Assembly (NCBI GenBank): GCA_009602725.1
Contig: WELB01000017.1
Coordinates: forward strand, 48,742-97,003
DNA: 48,262 nt
Origin: Spirogloea muscicola
Lineage: Eukaryota; Streptophyta; Zygnematophyceae; Spirogloeales; Spirogloeaceae
Direction of reading: 5' to 3'
In this document: in pieces, positions 26,301-38,147 of the stretch
How positions within the stretch are numbered: position 1 is the first letter of the stretch
Layout of the letters: every line of letters begins with the position of its first letter
Made by a program: the position numbers and the translations under genes
The notes under the pieces: model-generated
Database searches by the model: none
The model's input: the letters and a program-made list of their open reading frames with translations, nothing else
What the model was told of the DNA's origin: nothing

Positions 26301-27574
26301 AGTATTCTGGCTGTCGATTGCATCGACATCAGATAGTGGCTCTGGCCTTGCTGTTATGCTGGTGGCCTTGCGCTTCCTAGTTGGAGCAGATTCTGCCGGT
26401 CTTGCCATTGAGCCATGCGAACGTGGCTGCAAAGACGAGAGCGCTTGCTGATACTTTAAAGTGGCTGTGGAAGCCAGCCAAGCGGATACAAACTTAGTCA
26501 TCTGGTGATACTGCACTTGCGAAGAAGCCTCAGAACTCAGGCCAGGACGGGTCGCGCAGTAACCTCCTTGTAAAGGACTCAGAAATTGATATTACAACGA
26601 GGTACTCTGAGCACAGCAGCCAACCAGCCAAAAAAGAATTTCAAGGATACACGTGACAGGAACGGAGCTCACTACGGGACCAGGCACAAATCGTGGTAGC
26701 TGAGGACTTCTCTCGACTCCTGCATTGGCATGAAGAGGAGCAGGCACGTGCTCCACTACTTGCTTGATTGATTGAGGCCCTGCTTGTTTGTTCTGCACCT
26801 TCGGTTTTGCAGGTCCTGCAGGTTACGATGCAGACAGCTGATCATCAGGATCTATGCTGCTACTCTATTACCCTGACAATTGGCGCCAGCTACATGCAAG
26901 TACTGCAAGGACAACAAAAATATCCCATTGCTGCTTCAAGGTACTCCCTCACAATATTGAGCACGCAAGCGCACCAGTTGTTCGATCGAATATTCCAGGA
27001 TCTTGTTCAAGGATAGCAGCTATCAAGCTGCCAGGTGCGATCTCAAGATCTCCCTGGACTCGGGCGTCTCCAGGTAGGGACCTTGTCAAGCAGTCAGCGG
27101 CTGCGCGTTGAGCCTACTGCCTACTGCAGAATGCGCTCCGCAAATTGGACAGACACAAGCTGGCTGTCCAAGGTTGCATTTGGTAGGGCACCACTGCCAA
27201 AATGCTTACAAGTAACTGATGTCCGTCGCTTGTAGTAACCGAAGGAGGCCAGGAGCCTGCGACACAAGCTCTGGCTCCCGTAGGTCCCTTTTGATATCAG
27301 GGGCCCCATACTTGTCAGCTGGACTTGCAGCTTCTGAGGAGCCGCAGCATACTGCAAGACACGGAAGTGCAAGGGAGCCTGCCAGGTCGTTGTGGACAAG
27401 GTTCGTGATCGCGTTCCTTGGCAGCTCCTCGGACTCTGGGGCCATCGCCTCCGCATTGGCCCTCGTCCACCAATGAGGGTTGCTCTGCCCCTGCTGACAT
27501 CCAAGCTCCTTCACAGAGCAGCCTGCAGCTTTTGCGACCTCTGCAGGCGGCAGAGGACGCAGGAAACAAGACAA
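17383..27574 (-). CDS. SCC2: Cohesin loader SCC2/NIPBL
   Basis: Minus-strand exons, 5' to 3': 27210-27574, 26953-27027, one or two uncertain exons within 26673-26860, 26294-26510, 25900-26141, 25618-25725, 25327-25441, 25078-25165, 24684-24870, 24076-24510, 23572-23900, 23233-23455, 22962-23012, 22631-22789, 22363-22530, 21841-22113, 21552-21719, 21151-21317, 20959-21040, 20429-20581, 20211-20315, 19852-20091, 19549-19682, 19051-19353, 18459-18771, 18207-18299, 17886-18017, 17383-17757. The product is about 1,820 residues, close to plant SCC2. Conserved stretches include [11 protein letters not shown] near the N-terminus, [33 protein letters not shown]-type [59 protein letters not shown] and [15 protein letters not shown]. 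The HEAT-repeat protein loads cohesin onto chromatin with SCC4. The last exon encodes a basic, low-complexity tail. The gene is divergent from CPL1. Confidence 0.93.
19001..19059 (-). repeat. 31-bp tandem duplication spanning an SCC2 splice donor
   Basis: CTTGTGACTTGCCACTTACA occurs at 19001-19020 and again from 19032. On the gene strand each copy carries a canonical GT|GTAAGT donor. The upstream donor (exon end 19051) keeps phase and joins to [11 protein letters not shown]. The downstream copy would add 31 nt with an early stop. Confidence 0.8.
20720..20757 (+). repeat. Interstitial telomere-type tract (TTTAGGG)n in an SCC2 intron
   Basis: The tract reads ATTTAGGGTTTAGGG, then ATTTAGG, ATTTGTG and ATTTAGGG: two perfect adjacent TTTAGGG-type units followed by diverged ones. 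It lies in the intron between exons 20959-21040 and 20429-20581. TTTAGGG is the telomere unit of plants and several green algae, in contrast to TTTTAGGG of Chlamydomonas. Confidence 0.7.
23961..24025 (-). other. Cryptic exon-like segment in SCC2
   Basis: The 65-nt segment has a good acceptor (CTTCAG) and donor (GTAAGG) and one open frame ([21 protein letters not shown]). Including it shifts the frame of the next exon to an early stop. The flanking exons 24076-24510 and 23572-23900 join directly in phase 0 and give the conserved LLLQ-VLCMLL junction, so it is not part of the main product. Confidence 0.5.
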
Positions 27575-28103
27575 TGACTCCCCGCCGGCGACTGGCGAGC
27601 TGCCTGGGATGCGCCCTTGGCGGCGGCGGCAGCGGCGGCGGGACGCCTGGCGCTGTGGAAGTGCCTGGGAGGACGTTCACTAACGACTGCCAAGTATCTG
27701 ACATTCGTGCATATCGAATGCTCGACATAGAAAAGTCGGCTATATCTATTGCACTATATAAACCTTGCACCTGCCGTTATTAGACGAACGAACTGTGATA
27801 TGACGCAGAAGACAGATTCTTGTGCTGCAAGCGGGGGCCCAGGTTGGCCCTACCCCGCCCTGGGCTCAAAGCCAAACTCGGGGTTCCAGGGTGCCTTGCA
27901 GCCCCCACTGCCCCGTCGTCACGCGCGCGCCGCCCTGAGCCCCGTCCGTGCGGCGGCGGCGGCGGCAGCAGCCCGCGGCAGAAGCGCTGCGGCGCAATGC
28001 AGAAGCGCTGCGGCGCAATTCGGAAGCGCGGATAGGTTGGACCTCGTCTGCTGCTCCGCCGGGGTGGCTTGGCTTGGCCAAGCGTGGCTTGCCTGCACAG
28101 GCC
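27575..28103. promoter_or_regulatory. Divergent promoter region SCC2/CPL1
   Basis: A 530-bp region between opposing start codons. It contains GC-rich sequence, a (CGG)n stretch near 27950-27963, and a 21-bp unit (GCAGAAGCGCTGCGGCGCAAT) repeated perfectly at 27978-27998 and 27999-28019 with a partial third copy. The repeat lies 85-126 bp upstream of the CPL1 ATG, probably within its promoter or leader. No TATA box is clear. Confidence 0.5.
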
Positions 28104-31100
28104 ATGGAGACCTCTTTTGTCTCGTCGCTCGCCGACGCAGATAGGCCGCTAGGCGTCGTCCGTATCACCGCCTTCCAGCATCAGGCCGCGCTGAAGCACG
28201 CCTTCCGGCAGCAGCTGCGTATCTCCTCCTATACTGCCCCCAGCGAGCGGCTGCAGCCCTTACTCGCCCTGCACACGACTGCCGACTCGGGCCTGTGCTT
28301 CAAGATGACCAGCACGGCCTCCAGGCCTGAGCTGTGGCGAGAACTTAGTCTCGTGCACGGCGTTTGTAAGGCTGAATCAAAGGTACTCAATCTTCCTTAG
28401 CACCAAGTTATGCCAAACTGAATACACGATGGAGGTAACGCCAGGCCAGCGCTCAGACGATGCGCCGCTCGACGAGCAGCGTGGTCAGTCCGAGCGGCCA
28501 TCTTTGCTCGGACAGTAATGAGCGCGCAGCAGGAAGACATGCCAGAGGCCTGCGTACCAGCAGATGCCGTCTGTCTTCTGCTGCCAGTAGAGGTTCTGGC
28601 CAACGTCAACCTGCCGCAGAAAGCGCTTTGCGTGTCCATAAAAGTTGGTGTGAGGTTGTCATGCAACTCTTCTCGTCAAACTTGGTGTTGCTTGCTCCTG
28701 CTCGGCTGGTGGCCAGTTGTTGGCCTGCGAAGCGGCCCTCTGCGGCCCTCTTCATAAAAGATCCTCATCAGGGTAGAGGATCTTCTAGAAGGCTTTGCGC
28801 TGCTTGTTGCTGGCTGTGGCTAAGACTCAGGGCCTGGTTGAGCATTTTGCTTAGTGACACAGCAGCATGAGTCTGCTAGTAAGGACCTACTTAAATGGTC
28901 TAGTAGGTCAATGCCGATCTGCCAAAGAACGCACAATCATGTGCCTAACTTCATATAATGAATGTACCTGATTGCAGACAGCTGTGGCAAGCTTGGACAA
29001 GGAGAGAGAGGTCCATCTTGTGGCTGTGCCACCTAGCAATCCTGACGATCAGCGCCCCCACTTTTGGGGATACATCTTCAAAGTGGGGCTGTATGCGACC
29101 ACTTTGTGGCTTTTCAACACTCGTACTTTAGGCCTGGTACTCGACCTTGACGAGACGCTCCTTGTGGCAAACGCAGCAAAAGGTTTTGATGACAAGATCG
29201 AGAATGTTAAGAGGAAGATTAGGGCTGAGTCTGATCAGGCTAAGCGAGCAGCGCTGGAGGGTGAGTTGCTTCGCCTTCAAGGTGATCGTGCACTCTTGAA
29301 GCAGTACAGTGAGGATGACCAGATTGAAGACAACGGCCACATCATGAAGGCAGACTTGGAGGTCGTTCAGCCTGTGAATGATGGAGCACTACCAATTCTC
29401 AGGCCCATTATTCGGCTGCCTGAGAAGCAGCTGGTGCTCACGCGCATTGATCCTGCTGTAAGCACTCAGCTGGGCCGTTTCCATCGTTCTGCCATGAGGT
29501 CTTTCTCTTCGTTCATTTTGTTTCCCAAGGACTCATTGTAGCTGCACTTCAAATTTCATTCATGCCACAAGTGAGCAACACTTGAGCTTCCAGTACGTAG
29601 TTTTGATCTGTCATGTCTACTTACAGCACCCTTGTGGCACTATTCATGTCCTTCACAGAACCGGGACACCAGTGTCCTGGTCAAACTGCGACCAGCCTGG
29701 GAAGAGCTCAGGAGCTATATACTTCACAAGGATCGCAAACGTTTCGAACCATTTGTGTGCACCATGGCAGAGAGAGAGTATGCACTGGAAATGTGGCGGT
29801 TGCTTGATCCTGATGCCAAGCTCATTCCCCTCAAGGAGCAAAATGATCGTGTAGTGACTGTCAGGGCTGGTAAGGCCATAGCCGCCTCGTCTCAAGAAGT
29901 TGCATCAATGCAATGTGAAGAGGCAAACAGCCATTTGGATGTTGCAATAGGTACATTGCCTGCTTACAGCAAGCAAGGAGTCACAGAAGTGGAGCAGCAT
30001 AATAGTTGCGAAGACATGTAGGCTGACAAGTGCACCCTCTTAGTGAAGGTGCACTCGCAGTTGTTTGCATGCCAGCTGCTGCACGTTGACACCATCTTCC
30101 TTGGATGTCCCTGTGCTCAGGAAAGAAGAAGGCGCTGGAGCACGTCTTTGTAAGAGGGCGATGTTTGCCGAAGCTAGCATTGACGGTTGATGATCGGTTG
30201 GACGTGTGGGAAGAGGCTGATCAAAGCCGAGTGCATGTGTTACCAGCTTTCCTTCCGTACTCGCAGCCACAAAACGAGGTAGAATCTCACACCCAGAGGT
30301 GTTGCAGACATCTGACTTGTTGGAATAAGCATCTGTGCCTGGCTGCCGAAGGAGATGACACTTTGAGCTTTTACCCCTCCTCCTTATTCATCTTCATGCT
30401 TCTCATTTCTGTATGTTGGTTGGTTTCAGACTCATCTGCAGGTCCCAGTTCTTGCTATTGTCAGGAATGTGGCATGCAATGTGAGGGCAAGTTTCTTCAG
30501 GTGAGAGCTATTTTTGTGATTGTGGATCTCATCTCACTGGTGGTTTGCTGCGAAGCATATGAAGTGTGGAAACATCACAAAGAGGTGTTGCAAATTTGCA
30601 GGGAGGTGGACGACACCCTGTCTCCGATGTTCGCAGATGTGACATTTCATACTGATGCAGAGAAGTTGCCGTCAGAAATTGACGTGGGAGCCTGGCTCAA
30701 GTCTGCGAGTGATGTAAGCGCAACATACTCAGAATGTTGACTCACATTTGTCATTCTGCTGCCACTTCTTGTTGCAGCAGATGTCACACAACGTCACAGT
30801 GGCAGGATATTGTTAGTCTGAATGTGTAATTCTTGTTTTGCATCTTGCAGATGCCGTACAATAGCAAAGCAAGTGGACAGGATACTGACGAGGTGAGCTG
30901 ATTGATTATAATCATCATCTAGCATATGATGCTGCAGATTGCACATTTTCCAACTCCTTGCCTTTTATACACTCCTTGGAAATGAGCTGCCTTTAAGGTA
31001 GCAATGCTGACTTGGGGAGGAGGTATGCCTTTAGGTAGCAATGCTGACTTGGGGAGGAGGTATGAGCTCCTCACAGATTTTGTGAATCTTGATGTCCAGT

Positions 31101-34100
31101 TTGCAAAAGCAGCAAGAATTGACCCACGGACAGCAAGGGGGGTAAACAGGGACACAGCAGATGGCATCACGTCCGGACGAGAAAGAGGCATACAGCCATT
31201 GAGTATGATACACTCAAACTCTTACTCACGGGCTCTTTCTCCAGGGGACCGCAGTGTCTTGCCAACACAAGATGCAATTCCTTCGTCAGTCTCGCAACAG
31301 CGCGTGGCTGCGGCAATGTCAAGGGCCTTGGAGTTACTACAGGCCACCAAGGATAGAGGCGATTCTTTGACTTCACACACAGAGGTCGCAGCTGCCTTGG
31401 CTGAGGCTGTTGATGCACTTAGAGCCAATGGGAATCTTGAAGCAGCACAAGCGCTGGAGGTAGGCGTGGCTGAAGGCCTACAGGGATCGCAGGGACAGCT
31501 CCTCAGCTCGGTTGGTCAGGCTGTCACGTCCATGGCTCACAGGCAAGAACAGAATGCTCCTCCAGTTTCTCATATATCAAGGGATGGAGGAATTCCACAT
31601 CAACGTCAAGGTGCTCAGGGAGAGGGAGACACACAAGTCAATGACATCCCTGACACAAGTCTCGGTCAAGATCCCGTGCGTTCGCTTTCGCCAGAGGACT
31701 TAAATCGAAAGAGGCTCTTGATCCTCCAACATGGCTTGTCAGCAGAAGAGCGGGCAAGCGATGCTGCTACCTCCTTTGTAGATGCCCATTTTCATGCTCG
31801 AGAAGTGTCACCAACTGACCTCCAAGCAGGCCAAGCGGCTGCCTCAACACACGGTCTCCTCAAAGTTGGGCGCACGTCGGATACGGCAACAACATTAGTC
31901 CCTCCCAATATCCTCTTTCCTGTGAGGCCAACTCCAGGTCATTGGCAGCGAAGGATTGAAGAGATCCCTTTGCAGCATGCGGCTCCTACACCTCCAGGCA
32001 GCGCATCGCCTCGCAAGGCTTCAGTCGACCTGAACAAAGTACAAGCACTTACTTGCGGCTCTCTGAGTCACCTACTCAAGTTTGGGTACTTGGCAGTGTG
32101 CCGAGATGCAATGCACTGCCTTGCTCTGCACTGGCCTGTTATTGTCAATCACCTTGCCATTGCATGTGACGAGTCAGATATGGTGCATGCTAGTGTCACT
32201 AAAGAAGATGGTGCTTGAGCCCTCTGTGCTTGCAGGAAGAACAGAATACCACAAGGAGGAAAGAGAGAACACTGGAATCAGAAGATTATGCTCTGGCTAC
32301 TGACAGTAAGTCTGTCACTGGAATGACTTTGAGATGCCTTCTTCAGTACTGGAGCATACACTTATAGTAATCAATCATCTGCCTTTAGCTATGGCAATAT
32401 ATCATGCCTTCCATCTGTTATACAAACTGCGCCCAAAGTGGCATATCTATTGCTCTTGCATGCAGCTAAAAGGCTGTGCACTAGGTATGCAAACAATAAG
32501 CACCAAGCATGCCCTGAATTATGCTTACTAGGTGTCCAGTTGATCCATGGTGTTAAAGTGGCACCTGTAAGATTGACCTTGAAAGCGGTAAGATTGACCT
32601 TGAAAGCGCCGGTCGTTATCTGCAAATGCACTGCAACGCGATCTTGCCTGCTCCCAAGCAGGCGCACAGACCATTCTTGAAAAATTGGCGACTGCACTTC
32701 GTGAATTCAAAGCAACCAACAGCAAGGCTGCATCTCAAGGATCCGTCAACCTTCTCAACTCCATCGCCCAGAGAATACAGGCAAAGGTGAGCACATGGAT
32801 ATTCTTGAAGCCTTCCATCCTTGTCTCTCCCTATATTTCGTCACAACTGGTCATTATGGGTCACGTTTGGGCAGCTTCTCTTTTAGCTATCATTTCTGGT
32901 GCTCATAGTGTCCTGAATTTGATATTTAAGCGATAGGAGTGCTGTAAGACACTTGAGAGCATACAGTAAGAGGATTCATGCACATAGGGAAAATCGCAAG
33001 GCAGCTCAGGTGTTGTTCTGATGAAACCGCATGTGGACAAGGTTGCTCTCTTGTGCTAATATTGCTTTGGTTGATGGACAACTCTTCCAATGTTGTGGGC
33101 AGTTGGACTACAGACTGCTTCCAAAGCAACCAGCAAAACCTGGGTTTCGTATGGAGGTAAGAGGCTAGCTACAACATGTTGTGGGCAGTCATATGATAGC
33201 AGAAGAATATGGCAAGGGTCAATGGTATCTGCACATTAAGGAATGCTCCAGCTTTGTCAAACAGAGGTAGTAAGCAGAGCTCTGCGTCAACATGGAGTGA
33301 GAAATCAATACAAAGGATGCACACACCTCCTGGTCTCGGCCTTGCAATCTGCTCGCAGGATGGCAGGCAGGGATTTGTGGTTTTGCACAGAGAGTAGTTG
33401 CATCGGTTGATAAGGGATTTTGTAAATTAGCTCTGAGGTCTATGTCATGGACAAGGGGAAGGGATGTGGAGGTTGGTGGCTCCTTTTTGGAGGTCAATGT
33501 TAAGTTTCCTATCATCATAGGAGACAGTTCGAGCGAGCTGCTCATTGTGGAAAATAATGCCAAGGCTGGCACGCTTTATTTGCAGCTACCAAGTATTGGG
33601 TGAGGTCACAAGGCTGCTCCTTGAGGCCTTCCATTGTGGTCAGGGCGTTGAGTGTTCACATTGCAGTTGCATGTCATTGCAGGTTGATGCGTATGGGCAG
33701 GTGCTTGGAAAGGGGTTTGGCAGGTCCAGGAAGGAAGCCAAGCACCACGCTGCCGAGCAAGTCCTTCAAGCAGTTGCCAGGAGTATAAGTGGGCCCTCTC
33801 AGCCCAAGTTGGAGGCAATGGGGCCTTATGAGTTCTTGCCTACTGGCAGGGCCGCAGAGCCACTCTTAGCAGGTCCCAGCGAGCCAGAGAGTGCCTTCAG
33901 TGCAGGTGCTGTCCCCAGGAGGTTGCAGGAAGGTCATGGTCACCAGAACGGCGCACTCGCATTGGGTGGCATGCGTGAGCTCGACTTAGGGCTGCATCTT
34001 GGAGCAGCGCAGGTCAACAACGGCGAGATTAGGATGAGGCCAGCAGGTTTTATTGGTCAGCCTCCTGCTGAAGGAGCTGCACCCATGCTTAGTCTAGGTC

Positions 34101-35135
34101 TAGGCTTTGGGCCATCTCAAAGGCCACCACTTGGAAGTGCACCACTAATGCATGCCAACGGAGCATCAAGGGTCACTGCTGTTCCCAGACCGCAGACCCA
34201 AGAGAGGCCTCCTGATGGTTTTCCCAGCAATGCTTGGTTGAGACCTCCTTGGCCCATTGGTGAAAATGATCATGGACCTCCTAAGTTTGCTGGGCCAGGG
34301 AAGCAAGCTGTCAGATCTCCTCTAGTTGAGGAGCTTGAGAAACAGGTAAAGTCCCTCCAGTGTTGCATTGTTGTGATGTGCGCTGATTGCTTGAATCGAA
34401 AAGATTGCAAGGTCTTGAGCTGCATGTGAACCCCTTAGCGGTAGCACCTCTTTGACCTCAAATTTATAGTGCTTTGCTGCTTGGAGTTGTTGTACTGTCT
34501 GCACTGTGCAGTGCTCTTTGTATGCATGCTTTTATCTGGTCAATTGCTCACACGCTCAAGTTTTGAGCAGTACGATGATCATCTACCTCAGCACCCTAGT
34601 AATTGTCTAATCTCATGAATGTGCTTGCTTTGTACTTGCAGTTTGCTAGTAAAGGTATCGAGCTGCTCTACAGGGAGATTCCTCCTCCGCCTCACCTCCA
34701 GAACCACATAGTTATCCAGATCGAAGCTGCTGGGACGCCTTTGTCCTTTGGTAGCGGCCCATCTAGAGAAGCCGCCATGCACACGGTAATTGTGATGAAC
34801 AACTCCATGTATTTTGTGTGGAAAGCTCATCGTTTAGTTCCACTGCATGTCCACCGCATGATGAAGCCTGCTACAAAGATTCCAACAGGAATTGCTCTTG
34901 GCTCTTGTTTACCTGCTACCAGGGTGACAAAGGGGCATACTTGCAGCTACGCTAACAGAGCCTGCGTCATGTCTGCGATGCTGAGCACAAGACCACAGCC
35001 TTTGGGACAGTGCGCACTGGTTGCTTAGAGTACTGCCTGAAGCATGTTGCGGCAGGAGCTGGTTACTCTTCAGGAGGTGCAAGCTTTGCGAAGAAGAAGT
35101 TGAGAGAGGTCTTTAGGACTCCACCTCACGATTGA
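28104..35135 (+). CDS. CPL1: RNA polymerase II CTD phosphatase-like protein, CPL1/FIERY2 type
   Basis: Fourteen exons: 28104-28382, 28978-29457, 29659-29869, 30121-30278, 30442-30500, 30602-30713, 30851-30892, 30998-32038, 32236-32305, 32662-32786, 33103-33156, 33683-34345, 34642-34785, 35031-35135, giving 1,180 residues in frame. The start is the first ATG and leads into [18 protein letters not shown], the conserved CPL1 N-terminus. The FCP1-type catalytic motif is [10 protein letters not shown] (DxDxT class). Downstream are [37 protein letters not shown] and [10 protein letters not shown], with the distal acidic pair. [10 protein letters not shown] marks the family linker. Two dsRNA-binding domains follow: LDYRLLP...[20 protein letters not shown], and a second spanning 34642 to the end. 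In plants CPL1 dephosphorylates the Pol II CTD and acts in stress and microRNA pathways. The acceptors at 30998 and 35031 are the least certain; the last dsRBD helix seems short. Confidence 0.92.
28758..28784. repeat. 9-bp hairpin in CPL1 intron 1
   Basis: AAGATCCTC and GAGGATCTT form perfect arms around a 9-nt loop within the first, 595-bp intron. A short inverted repeat of this size can occur by chance. No function is assigned. Confidence 0.5.
30996..31064 (+). repeat. 37-bp tandem duplication across a CPL1 splice acceptor
   Basis: The 32-nt block beginning AGGTAGCAATGCTGACTTGG occurs at 30996-31027 and 31033-31064, offset by 37. The upstream copy supplies an in-phase acceptor (TTTAAG|GTAGC) and the reading frame runs through both copies. 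An acceptor in the downstream copy (TTTAG|GTAGC) would put the exon out of frame. Confidence 0.85.
32567..32608 (+). repeat. Perfect 21-bp tandem duplication in a CPL1 intron
   Basis: GTAAGATTGACCTTGAAAGCG is repeated twice without mismatch, 50-90 bp upstream of the acceptor at 32662. Each copy begins with a donor-like GTAAG. Confidence 0.85.
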
Positions 35136-36172
35136 CGTCTCAACTTCCATTGTGGTTGTGCTATCCAGGCTGCGGAGCATGCATTACGTGCAAAAGCATC
35201 ATTCCTCTTGCCTGGGTGAGGGTGCTTAGCCGGAGCCGTACGTGTACGTGTTTGGTGCAGTGCACTAGGTTGCCTTGTGAATTGAAATCGGCCAAGTGGA
35301 GCAGTTCATGAGGGTCCTCAGGTCGTCAGCTTTTCTCTGAGAAACAAGGATGGCCAACAAACATCTGGCAGAATGCACCAGAGTCACAGAATAATGAGGA
35401 CGAGCAAAGTCTAGATATTTAGAGAAAAGACTATCAGCAGACTCTCACAGCAGTCATTGGTGGGTCCAGATCTCCTGGTCAGCACTCAAACAAGAGATTG
35501 AAGCACCTGGAGCACCTCAGCGCAAAGTGGTGATACACCTGTAAGTAGGACTTGTAGGCAGTCCTATTACCTGTGGCTATGCTGGCAGTTAAGAAGAGAT
35601 GCACGTGCTACAAGTTGTCCCCACAGCTAAATCCTTCGAAGTAGTTGTTATTGATGGACGAAGCAAGTTAAGCTAAGGTGATGTATGCAGGTGTCCGTGG
35701 TGTGCCATCTGTGTGCCATATTGAGCAGACGGCACTGGCCTGCCTTCTAGTCGCGGAGTTGGCTTCTAGTGGACAACATGCACGCCATTACATCTCTTCC
35801 AAGTGGAACCCTTGTCCACTCCAGCTTGGCATTGTCTTCTATGCACATTCTTTTATGAAGAGGCCATCATTGGCAATATTGCCGTCATAATGGCGAGCAT
35901 AGCACTGCAATCACCTCCTAGGGGCTGTCTGGGTCTCAATACGAATGAAAGCGAGTGATTATTGTCAGGTGTTTGCAGTGTGACGCGCGAAGTAATTTCT
36001 GCAAGTTTTTGTGCGTATTTGCACTCAACAGTATTCCATGCAGTATGGCCATCAGTCATGCATCTCAGTAAGTACTTGTTTGTATGTGAGAGTGAGAGTG
36101 TGAGAGTGATTTGGTTCAGATGACATTAAATATAGACTGTTCGGTGGTATGATGGCCCTGTTAGTACAGGGT
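35136..36172. other. Convergent intergenic region CPL1/MPG, no gene seen
   Basis: About 1 kb between stop codons. It should contain the CPL1 3' UTR and the end of the glycosylase transcript. A GAGAGTGAGAGTGTGAGAGTG-like short purine repeat lies at about 36088-36110. No open frame shows conserved protein sequence or splice-bounded exons. Confidence 0.5.
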
Positions 36173-38147
36173 CTAAATAGACACCGAGAATATATCTGCC
36201 CCTCTTGTGGAGAAGCTGTTATGGGGGAATAGGGTAGCTCGCGGCTGGCTGACCCATGCGCAGTCGGCAGCAGCAAAACGCCAGCAGGCTGCCACATCAT
36301 GCGACTGCGCATACGAGATGCCAACGCGGGGGCCGGAAAGTATCCCGGTAGGAGGTGGAGGTCCATCACAAAGCTCAAGCCCACCTGGATATGATCACCA
36401 TAACCTTGAGTCTTCATCATATTGGGAGCTTGTCACAGAGAAAGGATAAGTCTTATCAAGGATGCATTTATGAATAAACGAGTGCGGGTTATCCGCGGGT
36501 CTGCTTTCCAGTCTCAGGATGTGATGATGCCACAGCAACGCATCATACCAGATGTGTAAAGTGGGTGATTGGACCAATCCGAGCTCAGGCCGAGGGCTGC
36601 TCCGACCTGGCGTCAGTGGTTGCAGCAGAGTACGGTGTGGACTTTTAAGTCAACATCCAGCATTCTGCGATGCAAAATAACACAGAATATAACGTACCAA
36701 TGAAGCTTGGCCGGCATGTTCACCTTGCCAGGGCCTGTTAAGAGAACAGGCTTGTCCGTGTGCAGACCCCGGCGCTGCTTGATGGCCTCCAGACCTGACA
36801 ATTGTTGGCTTGTATAGGTCATCATGAAGGTGATAGTAGAAAATCTTGTCTCACGAGCATGACCAGTCAATATGCCGAGGTTATTGTCAGCCAAAGCTGA
36901 TGTGTATTTTCTGGGCACCTCAAAAACATCAAGATGGGGTATAAGTGGCGGAGGTAAGTGTGGGCCAAGGAGTACCTAGGACAGGCTCGCACGCTCGTAT
37001 GAGGACCGCGGCACCTGTGCCGGGCGCGTCACAGACGACGTTCAGCATCTGGTGGAGGCCATAGCAGAGGTAGACGTATGCACGGCCAGCCTCGCCAAAC
37101 TGGAATGGTGCACAGCAGCAGCAGCTGGCCTGCCCGTAAGTGCGTTGATTGGCCTCCAGCTGCTTGGCTCACATGCGCTTGGCCATGCCAGTCAGTCATG
37201 TGAAACTGCAGCCAGAAGATAAATACCAGGGGTGCAGTCCTCTTGGTCAAGCCAAAGCGTGCATGGCAAGCCGTGTCGTTTGGCCGGTACGCCTCCACCT
37301 GCAGGGAGCGCTTCACGCAGTATAGTACCAGATGGTAATGATGACGCTGTAACTTCACACCTCAGTAACAAAATGCTTAATCAAGCTGCGGCATTGAGAC
37401 CAGCATTCTGACTTGACCAACAGATGCATATACACAGGCGGCTTGCGACAGTCTGATTGCAATGCACGAGCTCCCTTGTACCTCAGTGATGCGGAGGACA
37501 ACAGACCCTCTTCGAAGGAGCTTGCCAAGCAGGCAGGGCGCGAGGTCGACAGCATCACGGCAGTAGAAGTCTTGGCGCAGAATCGCAAGGTCCCCTTGCG
37601 TTGGCGGAGACGGGCATCTGTCGGGCTTCGCTTGAGAGTCAGCATCCGGCCTGCTGGTGTCAATACCGACAGGTGCTGCCACCAACGTGCTCCGCTGCTT
37701 CCTGCGCAACTTGGTGGAGCCGCGGATGGCTGCCGTTGCCGCTGCTGCTGCCGCCACAGGCCTCTTTCGGCGACTTTTCAAGCCACTGCTGCTCACGAGC
37801 GCCTCCGCAGATGCTGCCGCTGCCATTGCGATGTGCTTTTGTGGCCTCGGACGCAGCACACGGGGGTGGTTTGCCGGTGGGCCTCTGCACGTGCTGCCAG
37901 CAGCGTCTATGCCCGACGAGGGTGCTCCAGCAGCTGGAGCTGCTGCCTCTTGCGCAAGCGGCCGAATGAGCGCGTGCTCCGAGAACGGCCCAAACTTGGT
38001 GGTGCTTGGCCGCGCCGCCGCTGCTGCCTCGCCCCCCGCCTGCACAGCAGCGCCGCTCAAGTCCTCTATAGCTACCTCAGCGCTTGCTTCAAGGGCACTG
38101 CAGATTGCCAGCCTGAATTGAAACTCCTGGACACTGACCGTAAACAC
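36173..38147 (-). CDS. MPG: DNA-3-methyladenine glycosylase (AAG/MPG family)
   Basis: Six minus-strand exons: 37482-38147, 37227-37298, 36976-37099, 36724-36794, 36549-36606, 36173-36384, giving 400 residues with all phases consistent. The catalytic half is canonical for the family: [115 protein letters not shown]. It flips out and excises alkylated purines in base-excision repair. The first about 190 residues are an unusual Ala/Ser/Arg-rich extension with basic clusters (SRRKRP, KLRRKQR) that could be a nuclear or organelle signal. An internal Met before [15 protein letters not shown] could also start the protein. Confidence 0.93.

Noticed and set aside
31004-32218. Separate single-exon gene of 404 codons
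   Set aside because: The frame continues the CPL1 linker ([10 protein letters not shown]) and is bounded by an in-phase acceptor and donor, so it is an internal exon.
33430-33600. Possible exon in the CPL1 intron 33157-33682 (reads [19 protein letters not shown])
   Set aside because: Exons 33103-33156 and 33683-34345 join in phase to make a continuous dsRNA-binding domain, so an insertion here would break it.
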